A stretch of DNA of 64,000 nucleotides from CAVSJJ01 sp963728395 (GTDB taxonomy: Bacteria; Actinomycetota; Actinomycetes; Actinomycetales; Dermatophilaceae): positions 62,001 to 126,000 of the forward strand of contig CAVSJJ010000005.1 in the NCBI GenBank assembly GCA_963728395.1, given 5' to 3'. A program made the position numbers and the translations under genes. How positions within the stretch are numbered: position 1 is the first letter of the stretch; every line of letters begins with the position of its first letter. Shown here piece after piece: positions 1-8,158 of the stretch. Under the pieces are notes generated by a model. It searched no databases and was not told where the DNA came from. It was given only the letters and a program-made list of their open reading frames with translations.

Positions 1-1478
1 GGGGCCGGCGCGGACACGACGGCCTCGGCGAGGACGCGAAGGCCCGCCGCGATGAGGACCGCCGGCGCAGCGAGCTTGAGCAGTGTCGTCGCGAGCGAAC
101 GCAGACCGAGCCGGCCGACCCGTCGCCGGATCAGCCCGAACCCGACGACGGCACCGCCGACGTAGGCGATCGACTGGCCCAGCGCCACGACGATGCTCGT
201 GCGTGCGGGGGCGAGGGTCGCGGCATACAGGGTGACGGCCGTGGCGACGGCGGTGACCGTCACCTGGACCCGGAACGGCGTGCGGGCGTCCTCGTGGGCG
301 TAGAAGAAGCGCTCGGAGAGGTAGAACCAGCCGAACGGGATGACGCCGAGCAGGAGGGGCCGGACCATCGAGGCGAGAGCGTCGGTCTCGGCGAGCGAGT
401 TGCTGAAGTAGAGGGTCCGGGTGATCGTCGGGGCGAAGGCGAAGGCGATCGAGACGAGGGGGACGAGCAGGAGCGCGGGCATCCGGACCCCGCGCCGGAC
501 GTCGGCGACGAGGGCCGCCTGGTCGCCGTCCCGGGCGGCGTGCGCCATCCGGGTGAACAGGGCGGTGACGAGCGAGACCGTGATGAGCGAGTGGGGGAGC
601 ATGAAGATGAGGAAGGCGTAGTCGAACGTCGCCCGCGACGGGGTGGCCGAGCCGCTGGAGAGCGCCGTCGCCGCGCCGCTGGTCACCCGCGAGGTGACGA
701 CGAAGCCGAGCTGGCTGACGACGACGGCGGCGAAGGTCCACGTCGCGACCTGTGAGGCGGACCGGAGCCCGAACCCGCGGAACCCCCACCGCGGCCGGTA
801 GCGGAAGCCGATCCGGCGCAACGGGACGAGGAGCGCGAGCGCCTGGATGGCGATCGAGACGGTGGCGGTGCCGCCGAGGATCCAGATGAGCTGCGGCGTC
901 CAGGAGGCCACCGGCACGGGCACGCCGTCGGCCACCGCGCGGAACCAGACGAGCCCGGCGATGGCGACGATGTTGGCCAGCGCCGGGACCCACATGTAGG
1001 CCGCGAACCGCGAGTGGGCATTGAGGATCTGGCCGAACAGCGTGTAGAGGCCGTAGAAGAAGATCTGCGGCAGGCAGATGACGGCGAACGCGGTCGCCAG
1101 CCGGGTCGTCTCCGGGTTGCTGTCGAGGTAGAGCCGGACGAGCAGCGGTGCGAGCGCGGTCGTCACGAGCGTCGCGACGGTGATGAGGACGAAGGCCGCC
1201 GTCATGAGCCGGTTGATGAAGTCGGCGCCGCCGTCCTCACGCTGGGTGGCCCGGACGATCTGCGGAACCATGACGGCGTTGAGAATGCCGCCGGCGAGCA
1301 GCAGGTAGAACTGGTTCGGCAGCGTGTTGGCGGTCTGGAAGGCGTCGGCGCTGTGTCCCGTCGCCCCGATGACACCGGCGAGCAGCGAGGCGCGCAGCAT
1401 CCCGAGCACCCGGCTCGCCATCGTGCCCGCGGCCATGACGGCGCCGGACCGGGCGACGGTGGCCCCGGACCCACTCAC
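1..1478 (-). CDS. murJ: Lipid II flippase MurJ (MviN family), 3' end cut off by window edge
   Basis: Polytopic membrane protein of the MOP superfamily that flips lipid II across the cytoplasmic membrane for peptidoglycan synthesis. The visible 492 codons open with residues typical of MviN/MurJ (ASRVLGMLRASLLAGVIG), followed by the conserved early segment around ADAFQTANTLPN and many hydrophobic helices. The GTG start at 1478 overlaps the stop of the upstream gene (GTGA), so the two are translationally coupled. The order Nudix, DUF6049 protein, murJ matches the mycobacterial Rv3908-Rv3910 operon. The reading frame is open to base 1, so the C-terminus lies outside the window. Family call is firm; the start could alternatively be the internal ATG at 1436. 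Confidence 0.93.
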   Translation of the reverse strand, partial: MSGSGATVARSGAVMAAGTMASRVLGMLRASLLAGVIGATGHSADAFQTANTLPNQFYLLLAGGILNAVMVPQIVRATQREDGGADFINRLMTAAFVLITVATLVTTALAPLLVRLYLDSNPETTRLATAFAVICLPQIFFYGLYTLFGQILNAHSRFAAYMWVPALANIVAIAGLVWFRAVADGVPVPVASWTPQLIWILGGTATVSIAIQALALLVPLRRIGFRYRPRWGFRGFGLRSASQVATWTFAAVVVSQLGFVVTSRVTSGAATALSSGSATPSRATFDYAFLIFMLPHSLITVSLVTALFTRMAHAARDGDQAALVADVRRGVRMPALLLVPLVSIAFAFAPTITRTLYFSNSLAETDALASMVRPLLLGVIPFGWFYLSERFFYAHEDARTPFRVQVTVTAVATAVTLYAATLAPARTSIVVALGQSIAYVGGAVVGFGLIRRRVGRLGLRSLATTLLKLAAPAVLIAAGLRVLAEAVVSAPA

Positions 1479-3691
1479 CGCTCGGCTCGATCCGCCGCGA
1501 GGGCCGGATGCGATGCCGCGGTGCGGGCCCGGCGGCGACGCCGGACGTTGCGGACGACGCCGAGGACGAAGGCGAGCCCGGCGAGCGCGCCGAGCGCCCA
1601 GAAGATCCAGCTCCCCGTCGGCGTGACGCTGACCTGGACCACCGCCTCCCGACCGACCTCGACCCCGGTCGGTCCGAGGATCCGGGCGGTGAGCCGCACC
1701 TGTCCCGCGGCGAGCGCCGTGGCGTCGGCGGTGATCGCCGCGCGGCTGTGCGGCCCGATCCGCACGGTGCTGGGGGGCGAGTCGATCCGCAGCCGCGGGC
1801 TGTCGGGCACGAGCTCGACGGTCAGGTGGTCGACCTCGACGTCGAGGTCGTTGACGACGGCCAGCTGCACGCGCCCCCGGTCCGCGAGGAAGGTGATCGT
1901 CTGCGGGGCGACGTGGACGGCCGTCGTCGTCGCGTCGACCTCGTCGGCGATGCTCGAGTAGAGACCGGTCCAGGCCGGGCCCATCCCGCGCCAGGAAGCC
2001 GACAGCAGCTCGTCGAGCGCGCTCGCCCACCGCGGCCCGACGAGTGCGCCGTCGGCGCGGATCTGGGCGCCCACCGTCGCGTCGGTGCGGACCCGGGCGT
2101 AGCCGACCGCCGACGCGGTGCGCAGCGGTGTGTCGCCGGCGCCGAGGGAGCCGCCGCCCGGGGTGACGCGGGGTGCCTTCGCCGCCGCGGTGATCAGGGA
2201 GGCGACGCTCGTGGGGACCAGCCAGGGCACCGACCGCATCGTCGAGAGCAGGGTCGTGGTGTCGGACACGGACGGGTCGGCGTCGCGAGGGAGGGTGAGC
2301 AGGAGGCTGCGGGAGAGCCCGGGGCTGTCGCCGAGGACGACGGCGCTCGTCGCGATGACCTGCTGGGTCGCCGCGCCGACCCCGCGGGGGCTCTTCGGGT
2401 CGGTGGCGGCGGCGAGGGGCGTCGAGGTGCTGTCCTCGGTGACGAGGAGCCGGGTCCCCGTCCTGGTCCGCGCGACCGCACCCACGGCCGGGTCGACCGC
2501 GTCGAGGGCGGAGCGGGGGATGACGACGGCGGGCGCGGCGGCATACAGGCCGGTCACCGCGCGCTCCGTCCGGCTGGTCCACCGCCCCCCGGCCGGCCAG
2601 GCGAGGTCGGCGCGGCCGCCCACCGCCGTCGCGTCGGAGGCACCCGCGGCGACGAGCGCGCGCAGCGAGGCGTCGAAGCTCGGTGCGCCCGCGGCGGCGG
2701 CGACGTCGGCGTCGGTCTCGGGGAGGATGACCGGGCCGTGGTCCCTCATCAGGCCGCCGAGCCGCTGCGCGAGCTCGGTGCGCAGTCTGGCCTCCTGTGG
2801 ACCGGCGGCCACCTCCGTGCCGAGCGTCGCCACCGCGCCGGTCGGCGTCTGGCTCGGGGATGGTGAGGGGGTCGCCCCGGGTGTCGGCGGGAGCACGGCG
2901 GCGTGGAGCAGGAGCGGGTCGATCGCCCAGCTGGCCGAGCTCGCCTCGGTCGCCGTGATGAGCCGCTGGAGGCGGGACTCGGGACCGATCGCGTCGGTCC
3001 AGGCGCGTTCGCGGTCGGCGCCGGCCGGGCCCCACAGCGCGGGGTCGGCCCCGAGGGTGAGCGGGACGAGCCAGGCGGTCCGCAGCGGGACGTACTCCTT
3101 GATCCGCTGGAAGCCGAGGAAGGTGTGGGTCACCGCGGGGCCGGCCTCGACGCTGACCGGCAGCACGCCCCACGTCGACCGGCCGAGCGAGGTGACGCGG
3201 GTGACCCGCAGCCGGTATGCCGTGTAGCCGCCCGGGGCGATCTGCCCCCTGATCCGCTGCTGGGCGAGGACCGACCCGGTCGCGTGGGTGTCGCCCCCCG
3301 CCCAGGCGGTCACCTGGCCGCGGGTGCGCAGGGGCTGCACGCCGCGGACGAGACGGACGCGGGGGACGGTGACCGGCGCGCTTCCGGTGTTGTGCACGGT
3401 CCCGGTGATCGTCACGACCTGCCCGGGCCGGGCCACGGCCGGGGTGACCGCGCTGATCCGCACGTCGACGCCGCCGGTCGTCACCTCGCTCGGCGCCGCA
3501 GGGCCGGTGAGGAACCCGGCGCCCGACCCGGTGGTGCTCCGGGCGGCCGATCGGCTCGCGGTCCCCGTCGAGCGCGCGGCGGCGGCGGCATACCCGGTCG
3601 TGGTGGGGGACGACGCGGGCGGCCCGGTGCACAGCGCCACCGCGAGCGCCAGGAGGGCGGTGCGCCCGGCCCGGCGACCGGTGTGGCGCAT
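1475..3691 (-). CDS. DUF6049-like secreted/membrane-anchored protein (Rv3909-type)
   Basis: A 738-residue envelope protein of unknown biochemical role. It begins with a basic stretch and a hydrophobic signal segment (TALLALAVALCTG), continues as a large Thr/Ala/Gly-rich exported domain, and ends with one transmembrane helix near residues 700-725 followed by an Arg-rich cytoplasmic tail. The ATG at 3691 overlaps the Nudix stop by one base, and the gene's own stop overlaps the murJ start. The same position between a MutT4-type Nudix gene and murJ is held by Rv3909 in Mycobacterium, which supports a role connected with cell-wall synthesis by inference only. A longer upstream reading of this frame runs antisense-like through the Nudix gene and is not credible. 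Confidence 0.8.
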   Translation of the reverse strand: MRHTGRRAGRTALLALAVALCTGPPASSPTTTGYAAAAARSTGTASRSAARSTTGSGAGFLTGPAAPSEVTTGGVDVRISAVTPAVARPGQVVTITGTVHNTGSAPVTVPRVRLVRGVQPLRTRGQVTAWAGGDTHATGSVLAQQRIRGQIAPGGYTAYRLRVTRVTSLGRSTWGVLPVSVEAGPAVTHTFLGFQRIKEYVPLRTAWLVPLTLGADPALWGPAGADRERAWTDAIGPESRLQRLITATEASSASWAIDPLLLHAAVLPPTPGATPSPSPSQTPTGAVATLGTEVAAGPQEARLRTELAQRLGGLMRDHGPVILPETDADVAAAAGAPSFDASLRALVAAGASDATAVGGRADLAWPAGGRWTSRTERAVTGLYAAAPAVVIPRSALDAVDPAVGAVARTRTGTRLLVTEDSTSTPLAAATDPKSPRGVGAATQQVIATSAVVLGDSPGLSRSLLLTLPRDADPSVSDTTTLLSTMRSVPWLVPTSVASLITAAAKAPRVTPGGGSLGAGDTPLRTASAVGYARVRTDATVGAQIRADGALVGPRWASALDELLSASWRGMGPAWTGLYSSIADEVDATTTAVHVAPQTITFLADRGRVQLAVVNDLDVEVDHLTVELVPDSPRLRIDSPPSTVRIGPHSRAAITADATALAAGQVRLTARILGPTGVEVGREAVVQVSVTPTGSWIFWALGALAGLAFVLGVVRNVRRRRRARTAASHPALAADRAER

Positions 3692-4176
3692 CAGCCCTCC
3701 CCGGCGAGCCGCTGCCAGGCGACACGGGCGATCCGGCGCTCGTTGGGGAAGGTGAGGTGGCGGTGTGCCTCGCGCAGCGGCAGCCACGCGACGTCGATGG
3801 CCTCGTGGTCGGGGTCGTTCTCGATGGTCAGATGGCCCCCGACGGCCTCGAGGAGGTAGTGGTGGACGTACTTGTGGATCCGCCGGTCGCCGGCGGCGAA
3901 CCAGTAGTCGATGGTGCCGAGCTCGATGAGGACCCGGCCCTCGATGCCGGTCTCCTCGGCGACCTCGCGGGCCGCGGTCTCCGGCAGGGTCTCCTGGCCC
4001 TCGATGTGCCCCTTGGGCAGGCACCACTCGACCCGGCCGGCCCGGTTGCGGCGGGCGATGACGGCGATCCGCGCCTCGCCTTCCTGGACGTCGACGACCA
4101 CCCCGCCGGCAGAACGCTCCTCGACCGCCGGCAGCCGACGTGAGACCCGAGGGGGGTCGGCTGCAGGGTGGCTCAC
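3691..4176 (-). CDS. Nudix hydrolase, MutT4-like
   Basis: A 161-residue cytosolic Nudix phosphohydrolase. A complete Nudix box is visible (G, five residues, E, seven residues, then REVAEETGI) in the middle of the chain, preceded by WCLPKGHIEGQE. Such enzymes cleave nucleoside diphosphate derivatives with Mg2+; the actual substrate cannot be read from sequence. The GTG start at 4176 has TACAGT ending six bases upstream and no Shine-Dalgarno, consistent with a leaderless transcript. It is the first gene of the Nudix-DUF6049-murJ operon and is divergent from pcnA with only about 46 bp between starts, the arrangement of mycobacterial Rv3907c-Rv3908. Confidence 0.9.
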   Translation of the reverse strand: MSHPAADPPRVSRRLPAVEERSAGGVVVDVQEGEARIAVIARRNRAGRVEWCLPKGHIEGQETLPETAAREVAEETGIEGRVLIELGTIDYWFAAGDRRIHKYVHHYLLEAVGGHLTIENDPDHEAIDVAWLPLREAHRHLTFPNERRIARVAWQRLAGEG

Positions 4177-4222
4177 ACCGCCACTGTAACCATCCGTTCA
4201 CCGCCGCCTAGTCTTGTTCTCC

Positions 4223-5689
4223 GTGTCGTCCCAGCAGCCATCCGCGTCCCTCATGAAGCAGGCCGTCGCCCAGCTCGCGCCCTCGCTCGACCTGCTCGAG
4301 GACCTCGGTCGGCGGTTCACCGCGGCCGGCCACGAGCTCGCCCTCGTGGGGGGCCCGGTGCGTGACGCGTTCCTCGGCCGGACCCCGCCGGACCTGGACT
4401 TCACGACGAGCGCCCGCCCCGAGGAGACCGAGAAGCTGCTCACGGGCTGGGGGTCGGCGACGTGGGACATCGGCCGGGCGTTCGGGACGATCGGGGCCCG
4501 GAAGGGCGATCAGGTCATCGAGGTGACGACGTACCGGGCCGACGCCTACGACCACGTGACCCGCAAGCCGGTCGTCGCCTTCGGGGATCGGCTCGAGGAG
4601 GACCTCTCCCGCCGCGACTTCTCGATCAACGCGATGGCGCTGCGGCTGCCGGACCTCGGCTTCGTCGACCCGTTCGGTGGCCTGGACGATCTCGCGGCCC
4701 GGACGCTGCGGACCCCGGGGCGGGCCGAGGTGAGCTTCGGGGACGACCCGCTGCGGATGATGCGGGCCGCCCGGTTCGTCGCCCAGCTGGGGGTCGTCCC
4801 GGACCCCGCGGTCTACGCCGCGATGCGCGAGATGGCGGGGTCGATCTCGATCGTGTCGATGGAGCGGGTCCGCGACGAGCTGACGAAGCTGCTGCTCGCC
4901 CCGCACCCGCGGGCCGGGCTCGCCCTGCTCGTCGAGTCTGGCCTGGCCGAGCACGTCGTCCCCGAACTGCCCGCGCTGCGGCTCGAGGTCGACGAGCACC
5001 ACCGGCACAAGGACGTCTACGAGCACTCGCTGACCGTCCTGGAGCAGGCGATCGACCTCGAGGGGCCACCGGACGCTCCCGCGGAGTCGGTGCCCGGGCC
5101 GGATCTCGTGCTGCGGCTGGCCGCGCTGCTCCACGACATCGGCAAGCCGGGGACCCGGCGCTTCGAACCCGGCGGCGGCGTCAGCTTTCACCACCACGAG
5201 GTCGTCGGGGCCAAGCTCGCCGCCCGGCGGCTCAAGGCGCTGCGCTTCGACAAGGAGACGATCAAGGCCGTCTCCCGCCTCGTCGAGCTGCATCTGCGCT
5301 TCCACGGCTACGGCGACGGCCAGTGGACCGACTCGGCGGTCCGGCGCTATGTCACCGACGCCGGGCCGCTCCTGCCCCGGCTGCATCGGCTGACCCGAGC
5401 CGACTCGACGACCCGCAACGTCCGCAAGGCCCAGCGGCTCTCCCGGGCCTACGGCGCCCTCGAGGAGCGGATCGCCCGGCTCCAGGCGGAGGAGGAGCTG
5501 GCGGCGGTCCGGCCCGAGCTGAACGGGACCGAGATCGGCGAGGCGCTGGGTATCCCGCCGGGCCCGATGATCGGCCGGGCCTACCAGTACCTGCTCTCGG
5601 TGCGCCTCGACGAGGGGGTCATCGGCCCGGAGGCGGCCCGCGAGCGGCTGCTCGCCTGGTGGGCCGAGCAGACCGGGGCCACCCGCTGA
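4223..5689 (+). CDS. pcnA: CCA tRNA nucleotidyltransferase (polyA polymerase family) with HD domain
   Basis: Adds or repairs the 3' CCA end of tRNAs. The N-terminal nucleotidyltransferase head carries LVGGPVRDAFLGR and the metal-binding DLDF pair; RRDFSINAMA follows, and a C-terminal HD domain shows LLHDIGKPGTR. The length, 488 residues, fits the actinobacterial PcnA type. I chose the GTG at 4223 rather than the in-frame TTG at 4214 because TAGTCT lies eight bases upstream of the GTG, as expected for a leaderless start; no Shine-Dalgarno is present. It is divergent from the Nudix-DUF6049-murJ operon, as in Mycobacterium. Function is firm; the exact start is less so. Confidence 0.93.
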   Translation: MSSQQPSASLMKQAVAQLAPSLDLLEDLGRRFTAAGHELALVGGPVRDAFLGRTPPDLDFTTSARPEETEKLLTGWGSATWDIGRAFGTIGARKGDQVIEVTTYRADAYDHVTRKPVVAFGDRLEEDLSRRDFSINAMALRLPDLGFVDPFGGLDDLAARTLRTPGRAEVSFGDDPLRMMRAARFVAQLGVVPDPAVYAAMREMAGSISIVSMERVRDELTKLLLAPHPRAGLALLVESGLAEHVVPELPALRLEVDEHHRHKDVYEHSLTVLEQAIDLEGPPDAPAESVPGPDLVLRLAALLHDIGKPGTRRFEPGGGVSFHHHEVVGAKLAARRLKALRFDKETIKAVSRLVELHLRFHGYGDGQWTDSAVRRYVTDAGPLLPRLHRLTRADSTTRNVRKAQRLSRAYGALEERIARLQAEEELAAVRPELNGTEIGEALGIPPGPMIGRAYQYLLSVRLDEGVIGPEAARERLLAWWAEQTGATR

Positions 5690-5703
5690 GCGTCGCCTGG
5701 ATA

Positions 5704-5919
5704 TCAGTCGACGACGGCGAGGATGTCGCCCTCCTGGACGACATCCCCCGGCTCGACCTTGACCTCGGCGACGACGCCGGCCACCTCGGTCAGCACGGGG
5801 ATCTCCATCTTCATCGACTCCAGCAGCGCGATCTCGTCCCCGGCCGCCACCCGGTCGCCGGCCGCTACCGAGAGGGTGAGGACGTTGGCGACGAGGTCGG
5901 AGACGACGTGATGGCTCAT
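5704..5919 (-). CDS. Small biotin/lipoyl-attachment carrier protein (BCCP-like)
   Basis: A 71-residue protein that is almost entirely one biotinyl/lipoyl domain. The attachment motif ESMKME is intact, with the modified lysine at residue 37. Free-standing domains of this type serve as biotin carriers for acyl-CoA carboxylases. No carboxylase or transcarboxylase gene is nearby, so the partner enzyme is unknown. The ATG at 5919 is preceded by TAGCGT ending eight bases upstream, a leaderless-type arrangement. It converges with pcnA, with 14 bp between stop codons. Confidence 0.85.
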   Translation of the reverse strand: MSHHVVSDLVANVLTLSVAAGDRVAAGDEIALLESMKMEIPVLTEVAGVVAEVKVEPGDVVQEGDILAVVD

Positions 5920-5953
5920 GAGCGCAGACGCTAGCGCCTACCGCCCGGTATGC

Positions 5954-6088
5954 CGCTCCCGCCCGGTTCGAGGTATTCCGTGGCGCCAGGTGGGTGTCGG
6001 ATTACCTCGAATCAGGGAGAGGCGACGCGGGTGGAGGTATTCCGTGGCGCCAGGTGGGTGTCGGATTACCTCGAATCGGGCGGGAGCG
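5954..6088. repeat. Palindromic repeat block, family A (tandem pair, copies A1 and A2)
   Basis: Two near-identical units lie at 5967-6011 and 6034-6075. Each runs from (TTC)GAGGTATTCCG to CGGATTACCTCGAA and shares the same central bases. The pair is bracketed by a longer inverted repeat, CGCTCCCGCCCG at 5954-5965 and CGGGCGGGAGCG at 6077-6088. A third 45-bp copy is at 37637-37681. This is REP-like non-coding DNA; small open frames across it are spurious. Confidence 0.8.
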
Positions 6089-6097
6089 AGGGACGGC

Positions 6098-6143
6098 GAT
6101 GGGCGGCATACCCCTGCGACCCAGCAGGGGTATGCCGCCCATC
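6098..6143 (-). terminator. Strong hairpin terminator downstream of ino1
   Basis: Perfect 20-bp inverted repeat (6098-6117 and 6124-6143) with a six-base loop, 41 bp beyond the ino1 stop. There is no clear T-tract, which is common in high-GC bacteria. The stem contains the over-represented word GGCATAC/GTATGCC. Confidence 0.75.
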
Positions 6144-6183
6144 TCACCGAGCAGCGGGTGCGGCTACGTCAGGACGCGGGCCG

Positions 6184-7263
6184 TCAGCGGGACTCCTCGC
6201 CCCGGATGAACGCCTCGAGCTTGGCGCGGCCGATGTCGTCGGGGCGCTGCTCCGGCGGGGACTTCATGAGGTAGGCCGCGGGGGAGAGCAGCGGGCCACC
6301 GATGCCGCGGTCCTTGGCGATCTTCGCCGCGCGGATGGCGTCGATGATGATGCCGGCGCTGTTGGGGGAGTCCCAGACCTCGAGCTTGTACTCGAGGTTG
6401 AGCGGGACGTCCCCGAACGCGCGACCCTCGAGCCGGACGTAGGCCCACTTGCGGTCATCGAGCCACTGGATGTAGTCGGACGGGCCGATGTGGACGTTCC
6501 TCGGCTCGATCTCGCCGACCATGTTGGACGTGACCGACTGGGTCTTGGAGATCTTCTTGGACTCCAGGCGCTCGCGCTCGAGCATGTTCTTGAAGTCCAT
6601 GTTGCCGCCGACGTTGAGCTGGTACGTGCGGTCGAGCACGACGCCGCGGTCCTCGAACAGCTTGGCCATGACCCGGTGGGTGATCGTCGCGCCGACCTGG
6701 GACTTGATGTCGTCGCCGATGATCGGCACGCCGGCTGCCTCGAACTTGGCGGCCCACTCCGGGTCGGAGGCGATGAAGACGGGCAGGGCGTTGACGAAGG
6801 CCACCCCGGCGTCGATGGCGCACTGGGCGTAGAACTTGTCCGCCTCCTCCGAGCCCACGGGCAGGTAGGAGACGAGCACGTCGACCTCGCGCTCGGTGAG
6901 GACGGAGACGACGTCGACCGGCTCGGCCGGGGACTCGTCGATCGTCATCCGGTAGTACTTGCCGAGCCCGTCGAGGGTGTGGCCACGCTGGACCTCGACG
7001 TCCTTGAACGGCACGTCGGCGATCTTGATCGTGTTGTTCTGCGAGGCGACGGTGGCCTCGGAGAGGTCCTTGCCGACCTTCATGTCGTCGACGTCGAAGG
7101 CCGCGACGAACTCGACGTCCCGGACGTGGTAGGGGCCGAACTGGACGTGCATGAGTCCAGGGACCGTCGTGGCCGGGTCAGCGTTCTTGTAGTACTCGAC
7201 GCCCTGGATGAGTGACGTCGCGCAGTTCCCGACGCCGACGATGGCGACGCGGATGGAGCCCAT
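6184..7263 (-). CDS. ino1: Inositol-1-phosphate synthase
   Basis: Converts glucose-6-phosphate to 1L-myo-inositol-1-phosphate with NAD+, the first committed step toward phosphatidylinositol, mycothiol and related inositol compounds of actinobacteria. The 359 residues match the actinobacterial enzyme: VAIVGVGNCATSLIQG at the N-terminus is the NAD-binding glycine-rich segment, and GDDIKSQVGATITHR and NVGGNMDF are signature stretches. The ATG is preceded by GGAG at good spacing. It lies downstream of a PadR-type regulator gene on the same strand, as ino1 (Rv0046c) and Rv0047c do in Mycobacterium, so control by that regulator is plausible. Confidence 0.96.
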   Translation of the reverse strand: MGSIRVAIVGVGNCATSLIQGVEYYKNADPATTVPGLMHVQFGPYHVRDVEFVAAFDVDDMKVGKDLSEATVASQNNTIKIADVPFKDVEVQRGHTLDGLGKYYRMTIDESPAEPVDVVSVLTEREVDVLVSYLPVGSEEADKFYAQCAIDAGVAFVNALPVFIASDPEWAAKFEAAGVPIIGDDIKSQVGATITHRVMAKLFEDRGVVLDRTYQLNVGGNMDFKNMLERERLESKKISKTQSVTSNMVGEIEPRNVHIGPSDYIQWLDDRKWAYVRLEGRAFGDVPLNLEYKLEVWDSPNSAGIIIDAIRAAKIAKDRGIGGPLLSPAAYLMKSPPEQRPDDIGRAKLEAFIRGEESR

Positions 7264-7373
7264 GGCTTTCTCTCCTCAGTCTGCTTGCGGATAGGTGGTG
7301 CTGCTGCGGTGGTGATGCGGTGGTGCCGGGACCGAGGGGTATGCCGCATGCCGGCGGCCGGTCCCGGGTCTGG

Positions 7374-7946
7374 CTACGGCATGGGGCCGGGGTCGGACGG
7401 GTGCCGGCGCTCGGCGTCGATAAGCTCGGTGAGCCAGCGAACCTCGCGCTCGGTCGTCTCCTCACCGTGCTGCTGCAGGGCGGCGGTGTAGGCGTCGAAC
7501 CGCTCGCGACTGCGGGCGGCGTTCTCGCGAACCCGGGCGAGGTTCTCCTCGAGCCGGGAGCGGCGGCCCTCGAGGATCCGGAGCCGGACGTCGGCCTCGG
7601 TGCGGGCGAAGAAGTGGAAGCGGACGTCGAAGCCGTCGTCGTCGTACGCGTCCGCCCCGGCCGTCGCGAGTATCTCGTTGAACCGCTCCTTGCCGTCGGC
7701 GGTCAGCTCGTAGGCGATCCTGCCCCGCGAGCCGGGACCGGAGGCGACGGGGACGCCGGCCTCGGCCGGGGTGATCAGGCCCCGGTCGAGCAGGGTGCGC
7801 AGTGCGGGGTAGAGGGTGCCGTACGAGAGCGCCCGGAACGGGCCGAGCGCCTCGTTGAGCCGGCGACGCAGCTCGTAGCCGTGGGCGGGCCCGTCGTGCA
7901 GCAGGCCGAGGATCGCGAACTCGAGCAGGTGTGAGCGGCGGGTCAT
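7374..7946 (-). CDS. PadR-family transcriptional regulator
   Basis: A 190-residue protein with an N-terminal PadR winged helix (residues about 5-80: LEFAILGLLHDGPAHGYELRRRL, with the wing near SYGTLYPALRTL) and a C-terminal helical dimerisation region rich in Arg/Glu (about 110-180). PadR proteins are usually ligand-responsive repressors. The ATG at 7946 has a strong GGAGGA site; longer upstream frames are unnecessary. It is 110 bp upstream of ino1 on the same strand and divergent from the penicillin-binding protein gene. A palindromic site sits 64-87 bp upstream. The pairing with ino1 is the same as Rv0046c-Rv0047c; the effector is unknown. Confidence 0.9.
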   Translation of the reverse strand: MTRRSHLLEFAILGLLHDGPAHGYELRRRLNEALGPFRALSYGTLYPALRTLLDRGLITPAEAGVPVASGPGSRGRIAYELTADGKERFNEILATAGADAYDDDGFDVRFHFFARTEADVRLRILEGRRSRLEENLARVRENAARSRERFDAYTAALQQHGEETTEREVRWLTELIDAERRHPSDPGPMP

Positions 7947-8009
7947 CGGGTTCCTCCTCTCGGTCGCGGCGGCCCGTGCGGGTGGGGGACTCCCAGGAAC
8001 TTTACACCC

Positions 8010-8033
8010 CGATATATCGGTTCGATACATCGG
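8010..8033. promoter_or_regulatory. Candidate PadR-type operator in the padR/ponA divergent region
   Basis: An AT-rich island in GC-rich DNA with two adjacent palindromes, CGATATATCG (8010-8019) and CGATACATCG (8023-8032, one mismatch), which together form the dyad TATCG-gtt-CGATA. Its place upstream of padR suggests autoregulation. Assignment to this regulator is inference. Confidence 0.5.
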
Positions 8034-8158
8034 ACCGGCACATGCCCGGCCACCGAGCCCTGCCCGGGACGTCAGGGTCCTCCCAGAAGAGCCGTCATAC
8101 TGGACAGGTCCGGCGTGCCCCTGCCGGGCCGGTCCCTGCACCCCACCCGGAAGAGTTC

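Noticed and set aside
1475..4201. A 908-codon leftward frame spanning both the DUF6049 protein and the Nudix gene
   Set aside because: The first 170 codons are an Arg/Pro/Gly-rich shadow of the Nudix gene in another frame; the true start is the ATG at 3691 that overlaps the Nudix stop.
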